A stretch of 5,351 nucleotides of DNA from an uncultured Bacteroidota bacterium (GTDB lineage: Bacteria; Bacteroidota; Bacteroidia; NS11-12g; UBA955): contig CAJBVU010000095.1 in assembly GCA_903959115.1 (NCBI GenBank), positions 1 to 5,351 of the forward strand, read 5' to 3'. The notes below the pieces were generated by a model. It had not been told where the DNA came from and made no database searches. It worked only from the letters and a program-made list of their open reading frames with translations. A program made the position numbers and the translations under genes. This document shows positions 1 to 5,351 of the stretch, in pieces (within the stretch, counting starts at the first letter, position 1; the number at the start of each line of letters is the position of its first letter).

Positions 1-299
1 GATCTTGCCATCTGAACCGATACCCCATTTTGCTTGCGATACCCCTTCACATCCGCCTTCTCTACGATGCACTCCACGCCCAACTCCTTCGCCAAATCAG
101 CCACAAACTGGGCATCCTCGGCACTCTCACGACCCCGAAGTCCAAAATTCATGTGGGCCATCACAAACGGAAAGCCCGCCAAAGCAAACAACCGGGCCAT
201 CACCACAGAATCCACCCCGCCACTCACCGCCAACAACGTCGGCCGTAGACCCAAATCCCATTTCCGTAGATTAACCGCTGATTGAAACCCTTTTAACAC
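1..299 (-). CDS. tilS: tRNA(Ile)-lysidine synthase TilS, N-terminal part (cut by window edge)
   Basis: TilS uses ATP to attach lysine to C34 of the tRNA-Ile with a CAU anticodon, so that it reads AUA codons; it is cytoplasmic and normally essential. Translating the minus strand from 299 gives 99 open codons up to the window edge. Residues 22-31 read LLAVSGGVDS, the PP-loop ATP-binding motif (SGGVDS at 26-31, bases 207-224). Residues 48-59 read AHMNFGLRGRES, the second TilS signature in the form I associate with Bacteroidota, where F replaces the second H of the HxNHxLRG pattern. The start is a GTG at 299-297. A stop codon lies directly upstream in frame, and MLKGF followed by about 20 residues before the P-loop matches the family N-terminus. 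There is no strong Shine-Dalgarno sequence. TilS is usually about 430-450 residues, so roughly three quarters lies outside. The gene is divergent from the OstA-like gene with 36 bases between starts. Identification is firm; the GTG start is very likely. Confidence 0.93.
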   Translation of the reverse strand, partial: MLKGFQSAVNLRKWDLGLRPTLLAVSGGVDSVVMARLFALAGFPFVMAHMNFGLRGRESAEDAQFVADLAKELGVECIVEKADVKGYRKQNGVSVQMAR

Positions 300-315
300 T
301 TACTTTGCAAAGTAA
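300..315. promoter_or_regulatory. Perfect 16-bp palindrome in the divergent tilS / OstA-like promoter region
   Basis: The sequence TTACTTTGCAAAGTAA is its own reverse complement; after one mismatched pair (299/316), bases 297-298 pair with 317-318 as well. It fills the left part of the 36-base gap between the two divergent GTG starts and directly abuts the tilS start. Each strand reads TTACTTTG, which matches five of the six fixed positions of the Bacteroidota -7 promoter element TAnnTTTG. The site could therefore be a bidirectional core promoter, an operator for a dimeric regulator, or both. No well-spaced -33 element was found on either strand. If the minus-strand copy is a -7 element, the tilS mRNA would be nearly leaderless. 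The palindrome is seen directly; its function is inferred. Confidence 0.5.
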
Positions 316-335
316 TTGCACAAAGACGATACTCC

Positions 336-1943
336 GTGGGTTATTTCCTCAATAGAAACAAATTTTCCCTGTGGTCATCCCACCCCCTAAGGACCGTTAT
401 CCTCGTTTTCATTGCATCCCTCACCCTCCTGCAATCCCTTTCTGCACAACCCATTACCCTGCAAGCCGGACGCATGAAGTCGCTCAAACGCGATGGCAAA
501 ACCATTCAATGGCTCAAAGAAAACGTGCGATTTGAACAATCCGGTAGCACCGTTTACTGCGATGAAGCCGAATACGACCCCCAAACACAAGATCTACTGG
601 GCCGCGGAAACATCCGCATCACCAACCCAGACGGAGCCATCGTAACCGGTAAAACCCTAGAATACAACAACGCCTCCCACTTGGCAAAGGTGATTGGCAA
701 CGTAAAACTCATCGATGGCAGCATGGAACTCTCCACCCCCTGGATCGAATACAATACCCAAACCAAAGTGGGATGGTATGGCGCAGGAGGCAACATCATC
801 GACAAAGAAACCCCCCTACCGGCCAGATCAGGCAGTTACAACCCCAACAAGAAAACCCTGTTTTTCAAAAACAATGTGGTCCTCAACACCCCCGAATACA
901 CCGTAAAAACTGACACCCTGCAATACCGTACCGATACCAAAAGAGCCCAATTTTTTGCCCAAACCCAACTGGATTATCAAACCAAAATTGTGGTTTTTCA
1001 GCGTGGATTTTACCTCACCGACGAGCAAAAGGGGGAGTTTTATGGTCAGGTCGCACTGTTCGATCAAGGCAAAACCGTGGTTTGCGATACCCTATTTTTT
1101 GACAAAATCACCCAAGTAGGATTGGCGCATGGCCATGTTTTTATCCAAGACAGCGTCGACCAATGGAAGGTCTGGGGCAAGCATGCACTCTATAACGGCC
1201 TGGCAAAATCCATGAAGGTATGGAACCAAGCATTGGCCTTTCAAGGCGAAGCAAAAAATCCCTTTAAGCTCAAAGCCGATACCCTAGCTTACAACAGCGA
1301 TTCTGCGCAGCCGGTGGCGCTCACGGCGACATATCACGTGGCGTTTTCGCAAGACAATACCAGCGGAAAATGCAACAAGCTGACCTCCAAGCGGAGCGAT
1401 TCAACCTTCTATTTTAATGGCGATCCGGTGCTTTACGATAGTCTTTCGCGTGTTAGCGGCGATTCCATCGAAATGAAGGTGGTAGCCCAAAAAGTGAAAG
1501 AACTCAAAGCTTTCAAACACGGTTTTGTGGCCATCCAAGAAGACAGCCTGCATTACTCCCAAATTCAAGGCGATTCGATTCACCAGTGGATGGACGGGAA
1601 CCAGAAAATCGAGAAAGTTCGCGTGGTGGGCAATGCACAAAGTATTTATTACTTGAGAAATGCCGATACTTTAGAGTCGGCCAACTTGGTGACATCCAAA
1701 AGCATGAAAATGGGATTCGACAAAGGCAAAATCAATCAAATTACCTTTTATGAAAAGCCCGCTGGGACCCTATATCCTATAGATCAATTGCCCGCAGTGG
1801 ATAGCAAGTTAAAAGGCTTTGTCTGGGACATGCAAAACAAACCCTCAGACAAATTGTTCCTACCTCCACATACCGTAACGATTCCTGAATTGCCCTATCC
1901 CAAAGGCGAGAAAACAAAAAAGAAGGGCAAAAAATCCAAATAA
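336..1943 (+). CDS. OstA/LptA-like envelope protein (putative LPS transport), secreted
   Basis: A 535-residue protein of the OstA-like family of Bacteroidota. LptA/OstA proteins form beta-jellyroll bridges that carry lipopolysaccharide through the periplasm; that role is inherited from the family and not shown here. The start is a GTG at 336. It is the only reasonable one, because it supplies a signal peptide: basic residues to R19, hydrophobic core 20-35, likely cut after SLSA at 34-37. The OstA core spans about residues 55-205 with typical strand motifs: VYCDEAEYD (73-81), GRGNIRI (89-95), VTGKTLEY (103-110), GNVKL (121-125) and DTLQY (193-197). DTL/DSI strand motifs recur at 251, 315, 376, 413 and 444, so repeated jellyroll-like strands continue to about residue 470. 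Bacterial LptA is about 185 residues, so this is a much longer member, as is usual in this phylum. The tail (523-535) has eight lysines in 13 residues. The stop overlaps the next gene by one base. The family call is firm; the exact LPS role is moderate. Confidence 0.85.
   Translation: MGYFLNRNKFSLWSSHPLRTVILVFIASLTLLQSLSAQPITLQAGRMKSLKRDGKTIQWLKENVRFEQSGSTVYCDEAEYDPQTQDLLGRGNIRITNPDGAIVTGKTLEYNNASHLAKVIGNVKLIDGSMELSTPWIEYNTQTKVGWYGAGGNIIDKETPLPARSGSYNPNKKTLFFKNNVVLNTPEYTVKTDTLQYRTDTKRAQFFAQTQLDYQTKIVVFQRGFYLTDEQKGEFYGQVALFDQGKTVVCDTLFFDKITQVGLAHGHVFIQDSVDQWKVWGKHALYNGLAKSMKVWNQALAFQGEAKNPFKLKADTLAYNSDSAQPVALTATYHVAFSQDNTSGKCNKLTSKRSDSTFYFNGDPVLYDSLSRVSGDSIEMKVVAQKVKELKAFKHGFVAIQEDSLHYSQIQGDSIHQWMDGNQKIEKVRVVGNAQSIYYLRNADTLESANLVTSKSMKMGFDKGKINQITFYEKPAGTLYPIDQLPAVDSKLKGFVWDMQNKPSDKLFLPPHTVTIPELPYPKGEKTKKKGKKSK
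1916..1922 (+). other. Candidate -1 ribosomal slippery heptamer (A AAA AAG)
   Basis: Within the lysine-rich end of the OstA-like gene the bases A-AAA-AAG lie in the correct phase for -1 slippage: A is the third base of a Thr codon, followed by Lys AAA and Lys AAG. This is the same heptamer used by the Escherichia coli dnaX frameshift. After a -1 shift the frame is open (E G Q K I Q I) and runs straight into the ATG of the DUF5686 gene at 1943, in its frame. A weak purine stretch AAGGCGAG (1903-1910) lies upstream. No convincing downstream stem-loop was found, only a 4-bp pairing of 1942-1945 with 1952-1955. The heptamer and the open frame are seen; use of the site is speculative, since Lys-rich ends produce such runs by chance. 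Confidence 0.25.
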
Positions 1944-1945
1944 TG
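1941..1945 (+). promoter_or_regulatory. TAATG stop/start overlap, translational coupling junction
   Basis: The TAA stop of the OstA-like gene and the ATG of the DUF5686 gene share one base. Such overlaps usually mean that terminating ribosomes re-initiate on the next cistron, giving linked expression. The nearest purine-rich stretch, AGAAGGG at 1921-1927, ends 15 bases before the ATG. That is too far for a good Shine-Dalgarno sequence and supports dependence on the upstream ribosome. The overlap is seen directly; the coupling is inferred. Confidence 0.7.
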
Positions 1946-4561
1946 TCGGGCCATTCTGCATATCATAAACCTCTGTTCAACCTAACAATCTCGGTTGGGA
2001 GAAATGCACCTGGATCTGGTATTTGTAAAACCCAATTCTTTGGATACGCGCTAATTTTGTTGTTGGGTTTTGTCTCCAACCCGCTGCAAGCCCAGAAAAA
2101 AAGTGGCAGTTCTATCATTGGCTTGGTGGTTGATACTGCTTCTGCGCCCCTTCCCATGGTACAGATCTACAACCGGAATGGTGCCAAAATGGGTCAAACC
2201 CGATTGGATGGAAACTTCAATTTGCGATTAGAACCCGGGGCCTACAACCTCATTTTCTCCCACCCAAATTATCACTCAGTAGAAATTGCATTGCTTGTTA
2301 AACAGGATCAAAACGATACCCTGAACATACGATTGGCGCATCAAACAGAAAAAATTGGCGCGGTTGAAATCCACAGAGATTACAAAGACCCAGGACCTGA
2401 ATACATGCGAAAAACGATCGAAAAACGCGATTATTGGCATGATCAGATTCCAAACCAAAGTGCAACATTGTACATCAAAGCCTTTCAGTTAAACGCAAAT
2501 AAGAACCGGGCAAAGGCCGTAAAAAAATTACCCCCAACATCAGATCCTTCGTCGATCTCCTCCTCTACCGTACCAGAAAAAGCCAAATCATCAAACGATT
2601 TCCTTATCGATTCGGCGCCTCAAGCCAAAGCCTTCGTAGAAATTGTAATGCAACGCGATGCTACCACCGATGGGAAAATCAAGGAAATTAGAGACGGCGT
2701 AACCAAAATTGGCGCCCGCGACAATTTGGTGGGATTGTACTATTTAACCACCACTGATGGCGATTTTAACCTCTACCAAAACCTAATCAAAGCACCAGCC
2801 CTTTCATCCATGCCGGTGATGTCGCCCCTGTCCAACTCAGCCATCCTTGCCTACCGCTTCCGCTACCTTGGCAGCTACCAAGACTCCACCTACGGCAGAA
2901 TTTTACGCATTGGCGTAAATAGCCGTCAGACCGCCAACGCCACCTTTTCCGGTGAGCTTCACATTGTAGATTCCACGTTTTGGGTATACAAATCCTTCCT
3001 CAAATTCCCCAAACACCTCATGGGCGAGTACGATGAAATGCAGATCAACCAGTATTACAAATTGGATTCCACACAACATCTATTGATTGATTCACAACGA
3101 TTTAACTATACCACCAAAATGGGTCCTACCGTGGCGAAGGCTACCACATTTGTCAATTACAAAGACATTAAAATAAACCCCACCTTTCCCAAAAATCACT
3201 TCGGACTAGAGATTAGCAAAACCACGCAGGAGGCCTATGAAAGAGATTCTAGCTACTGGGAAAAACAACGTTCAGAGCCACTGAACGAAAATGAGATCAA
3301 CTTTATCAACCGGGCCGATAGCATAAAAAGGGTCCAGACCTCAGACAAATATTTGGATTCCATTGAGGCCAGCATCAATAAGGTCACCTGGAGGTCGATC
3401 ATCTTGGAGGGCCAAGGCTACAAAGACAGAAAGAAAGGCATCGAAATGCAATTTGCACCCCTGTGGACCGTTTATATTCCCTATTTGCCTGCCGGACCTA
3501 GAGTCAATTTTAATAGTGCCATCAGAAAAACACTCCAAAACAAACAAGAATTCGATTTTAACCAGAACTTCTCCTACGGTGTAAATAACGAAGACTTCCA
3601 GGGAACGGCGAGTTTTGGACACATGTATAATCCCATAAAAAGGGCTAGATACTCTTTTGCTGCAGGAAAACAATTTGGCTTTATCAATCCCAATGCAGCA
3701 TTTATTGACTTCTTTAGAAGAGACAATTTGTTTGTTGAAAAGAGTATTCTAGGGGCTCACCAACAAGAATTGGTGAATGGATTATACCTCCGCGTTCAAG
3801 GTCGTTTAGCCCACAGAAGCAGCATAGAAAACTTCAATTTTAGTTCTACCGGCGATAGTTTATTCGAAAATAACGTACCCCTAAAATTTGCTTCTTCCTC
3901 CACATTTCACAACGAAATTGCCCTGAGTTACACCCCTTTCCAGCGCTATATTATGGAGCCCAAACAGAAAATTGTGCTTGGATCTAACTGGCCCACATTC
4001 AGTATCGTTTATAAACAAGCCATCCCCGGAATATTGGGCAGTAAAATTGACTTTAAGTATTTGGAATACCGCATGGAGCAAGAGATATCCTTGGGCCTTT
4101 CCGGAAAATCCACCATCATCGCCAATAGTGGTAGTTTTTTGAGTAGCAGAAACGTGAGTGTGATGGATTACCGATACCAAAGACGCGGCGATGCCAATCT
4201 TTTTGCCGCACCCCTATACAATTTCCAACAATTGGATTCCACATTCACAACCTTCAACCGCTTTGTTGAATTGCACTACCTCCATGAATTTAATGGCAGT
4301 ATTGTCAATAAAATCCCCTTCCTGAAAATCCTAAAAATCACCGAACGCGCTGGCGCTAACTTTCTTTACGCACCGGAGCGACGAAATATGTTCTATTACG
4401 AAGCATTTGTAGGTGTAGATAAAGCATTTAGATTTATTAGCGATCGATACAAAATTGGAATTTATTTCACCGCCGGTTATTCAAATATTTTCGAAAAACC
4501 GCGATTTGGATTCAAAATTAACTTCCAAGGGTACGACCGCTACAACAACGTTTGGCGGTGA
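1943..4561 (+). CDS. DUF5686 outer-membrane protein with CarboxypepD_reg-like domain
   Basis: An 872-residue protein of the DUF5686 / carboxypeptidase-regulatory-like family, common in Bacteroidota and of unknown biochemical function. A hydrophobic segment at 32-46 followed by NPLQAQ (46-51) looks like a signal peptide cut near A50. Residues 56-131 form the CarboxypepD_reg-like beta-sandwich (GLVVDTASAPLPMVQIYN, then LDGNFNLRLEPGAYNLIF). The DUF5686 region follows from EYMRKTIEKRDYW (153-165) to the end. Residues 485-872 alternate in a beta-strand-like way and probably form an outer-membrane barrel; the family signature FNGSIVNKIPFLKIL (783-797) and RAGANFLY (802-809) is intact. A Ser/Pro/Lys-rich linker lies near 190-217. 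The start is ATG 1943, and no other ATG precedes the hydrophobic core, so about 30 residues lie before it, longer than usual. The protein ends in WR rather than a terminal aromatic residue. It is translationally coupled to the OstA-like gene, which suggests a shared envelope function. The family call is firm; function is unknown. Confidence 0.88.
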   Translation: MSGHSAYHKPLFNLTISVGRNAPGSGICKTQFFGYALILLLGFVSNPLQAQKKSGSSIIGLVVDTASAPLPMVQIYNRNGAKMGQTRLDGNFNLRLEPGAYNLIFSHPNYHSVEIALLVKQDQNDTLNIRLAHQTEKIGAVEIHRDYKDPGPEYMRKTIEKRDYWHDQIPNQSATLYIKAFQLNANKNRAKAVKKLPPTSDPSSISSSTVPEKAKSSNDFLIDSAPQAKAFVEIVMQRDATTDGKIKEIRDGVTKIGARDNLVGLYYLTTTDGDFNLYQNLIKAPALSSMPVMSPLSNSAILAYRFRYLGSYQDSTYGRILRIGVNSRQTANATFSGELHIVDSTFWVYKSFLKFPKHLMGEYDEMQINQYYKLDSTQHLLIDSQRFNYTTKMGPTVAKATTFVNYKDIKINPTFPKNHFGLEISKTTQEAYERDSSYWEKQRSEPLNENEINFINRADSIKRVQTSDKYLDSIEASINKVTWRSIILEGQGYKDRKKGIEMQFAPLWTVYIPYLPAGPRVNFNSAIRKTLQNKQEFDFNQNFSYGVNNEDFQGTASFGHMYNPIKRARYSFAAGKQFGFINPNAAFIDFFRRDNLFVEKSILGAHQQELVNGLYLRVQGRLAHRSSIENFNFSSTGDSLFENNVPLKFASSSTFHNEIALSYTPFQRYIMEPKQKIVLGSNWPTFSIVYKQAIPGILGSKIDFKYLEYRMEQEISLGLSGKSTIIANSGSFLSSRNVSVMDYRYQRRGDANLFAAPLYNFQQLDSTFTTFNRFVELHYLHEFNGSIVNKIPFLKILKITERAGANFLYAPERRNMFYYEAFVGVDKAFRFISDRYKIGIYFTAGYSNIFEKPRFGFKINFQGYDRYNNVWR

Positions 4562-4647
4562 TTAATTCTATCCGTTAAACGGCGCCATAGGCCTTTCAGC
4601 CGATTGATTGATCCCGTCACGCTTGAGAATTTACAAATTATTCGTTT
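4562..4647. other. Intergenic spacer without recognised gene or terminator
   Basis: This is the left part of the 132-base gap after the DUF5686 gene. It contains a short inverted repeat CCGTT-A-AACGG at 4572-4582 followed by GGCGCC, but no T-run, so it is not a convincing intrinsic terminator. A GATT-type short repeat occurs near 4602-4612. The base composition becomes strongly AT-rich from about 4626. No ORF, RNA gene or clear Bacteroidota promoter (TTTG plus TAnnTTTG at proper spacing) was found. Confidence 0.5.
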
Positions 4648-4691
4648 ATAAGTGTATTTTTTGTGTATTTTTACACATATTTAACACTTAT
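4648..4691. promoter_or_regulatory. Concentric nested inverted repeat just upstream of the ATPase gene
   Basis: Two perfect inverted repeats share the same centre (between 4669 and 4670). The outer arms ATAAGTGT (4648-4655) and ACACTTAT (4684-4691) pair over 8 bp. The inner arms TGTGTA (4662-4667) and TACACA (4672-4677) pair over 6 bp. The left half is also a direct repeat of GTGTATTTTT at 4652 and 4663, an 11-base period; the right half has ACAC at 4673 and 4684, the same period. The element ends two bases before the ATG at 4694. It could be an operator with four half-sites on one DNA face, or an mRNA hairpin near the start codon. No regulator for it is encoded in the window. The symmetry is seen; the function is inferred, and AT-richness makes some of the matching cheaper. 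Confidence 0.45.
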
Positions 4692-4693
4692 CT

Positions 4694-5351
4694 ATGGAAA
4701 GAGTCATTCAAAAAGAACTGTTACATTGGAAAAACAAATCGCAGAGACTTCCGCTAATCTTACAAGGTGCACGCCAAGTAGGCAAAACGCACATCATGAA
4801 ATGGTTGGGTGTTCATCACTACCAAAAACATGTATATTTCAATTTTGATGAACGACCCGAGATCAAAGAATTCTTTGTTACCAATAAACAGGTAGATCGA
4901 ATTATAGAGCTTTTTGGTTTGGTCAGTGGCATTACCATAGATCAAAACACATTGATCATACTAGATGAAATTCAAGAATGTCCGGAAGCCTTGAATTCGC
5001 TGAAATACTTCGCCGAAAACCGACCTGAAATTCACATCATCTGCGCAGGATCCTTATTGGGCCTTTTATTAAACAATGGCTATTCATTCCCAGTAGGTAA
5101 AGTAGAATTTATGGAAATGCATCCAATGTCATTCCGGGAAGTCTTACCATATTGGGATGAACCTTCCGCTAAATACTTGGAAAGCAAAAATCCGCTGGAG
5201 CCCATTCACGCCCTTTTTTTTAACTCAATCCTATATCAATTTAAAAAATATCTAATCATTGGTGGAATGCCCGCTGCGATTAAAACATTCAACCAAAATA
5301 ATCTATTCGAAGAAGCCGACCAGGTATTGCAAAATCTATTGTTGTCTTACC
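4694..5351 (+). CDS. AAA_14 / DUF4143-type ATPase, N-terminal part (cut by window edge)
   Basis: 219 codons are open from ATG 4694 to the window end. The residues are typical of the predicted AAA+ ATPases with an AAA_14 domain and a C-terminal DUF4143 domain. The Walker A motif is GARQVGKT (25-32). Walker B is LIILDEIQECP (87-97), followed by ALNSLKYFAE (99-108). A sensor-1-like strand is IICAGSLLG (115-123), with the family-typical PVGKVEFMEMHPMSFREVL (133-151) and LIIGGMPAA (187-195) after it. An in-frame stop at 4682-4684 makes 4694 the first usable start. Full-length members are about 380-450 residues, so roughly half, including the putative DUF4143 region, is missing. The cellular role of the family is not established; it is widespread, patchily distributed and often multi-copy in bacteria and archaea. 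The GC content of its sequence is visibly lower than that of the OstA-like gene, in line with an accessory gene. A T8 run crosses codons 174-176. No transposase or partner gene is visible. Confidence 0.9.
   Translation, partial: MERVIQKELLHWKNKSQRLPLILQGARQVGKTHIMKWLGVHHYQKHVYFNFDERPEIKEFFVTNKQVDRIIELFGLVSGITIDQNTLIILDEIQECPEALNSLKYFAENRPEIHIICAGSLLGLLLNNGYSFPVGKVEFMEMHPMSFREVLPYWDEPSAKYLESKNPLEPIHALFFNSILYQFKKYLIIGGMPAAIKTFNQNNLFEEADQVLQNLLLSY

Noticed and set aside
123..155. F52 in the TilS LRG motif as a lost catalytic residue
   Set aside because: Phenylalanine at this place (AH-x-NF-x-LRG) is, to my knowledge, common in Bacteroidota TilS, so it is a lineage variant and not a defect.
5..285. 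Three overlapping plus-strand ORFs in the first 285 bases, one rich in Pro, Ser and Thr
   Set aside because: They are antisense shadows of tilS, whose P-loop and LRG motifs are clear on the minus strand; their composition is that of a C-rich non-coding frame.
1928..1935. Second A-run (C AAA AAA T) as another slippery site
   Set aside because: The base before the two AAA codons is C, so the heptamer pattern for -1 slippage is incomplete; the 1916-1922 site is the better match.
3341..3673. 110-codon minus-strand ORF, and other minus-strand ORFs inside the DUF5686 and OstA-like genes
   Set aside because: They lie entirely within well-supported genes and their translations show no recognisable domain or signal.
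4572..4586. Short inverted repeat CCGTT-A-AACGG plus GGCGCC as a terminator after the DUF5686 gene
   Set aside because: The loop is a single base, the stem is only 5 bp and no T-run follows, so an intrinsic terminator cannot be supported.
4655..4663. TATTTTTTG as a Bacteroidota -7 promoter element for the ATPase gene
   Set aside because: The spacer is one base too long for TAnnTTTG and no -33 TTTG lies at a suitable distance; in an AT-rich stretch this is weak. Reported only as part of the nested inverted repeat.
4663..4848. 61-codon plus-strand ORF overlapping the ATPase start
   Set aside because: It is out of frame with the ATPase motifs and shows no family resemblance; the ATPase frame from 4694 explains this stretch.
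4760..4945. 61-codon minus-strand ORF
   Set aside because: It is antisense to the Walker A-containing part of the ATPase and has no motif of its own.

Overview
The window looks like ordinary chromosome from a member of the Bacteroidota. Three things point there: a TilS N-terminus with the AH-x-NF-x-LRG form of its second motif, a long OstA-like protein, and a large protein with a carboxypeptidase-regulatory-like (CarboxypepD_reg) domain followed by a DUF5686 region. None of the starts has a clear Shine-Dalgarno sequence, which also fits that phylum. Base composition falls from left to right: 35 of 60 bases are G or C in 601-660, against 18 of 60 in 4861-4920.

Layout. On the minus strand, 299 down to 1 is the N-terminal part of tilS (tRNA-Ile lysidine synthase), cut by the window edge. 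A 36-base gap (300-335) holds a perfect 16-base palindrome and separates tilS from a divergent plus-strand pair. The pair is an OstA/LptA-like secreted protein (336-1943, GTG start) and a DUF5686 outer-membrane protein (1943-4561), joined by a TAATG stop/start overlap. A 132-base spacer (4562-4693) follows. Its right end is a symmetric nested inverted repeat abutting the start of an AAA_14/DUF4143-type ATPase (4694 to the window end, incomplete).

How they fit together. The OstA-like and DUF5686 genes are tightly coupled and both encode exported envelope proteins, so a shared role in outer-membrane or lipopolysaccharide biogenesis is plausible but inferred. tilS is an unrelated housekeeping gene that may share a regulatory site with them. 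The ATPase is probably an independent accessory gene.

No clearly new multi-gene system is visible. The best leads are: (1) an in-frame A AAA AAG slippery heptamer at the end of the OstA-like gene, whose -1 frame runs open into the DUF5686 gene; (2) the concentric inverted repeat in front of the ATPase gene; (3) the palindrome in the divergent tilS/OstA-like promoter region. No rRNA, tRNA, CRISPR array or insertion sequence was seen.
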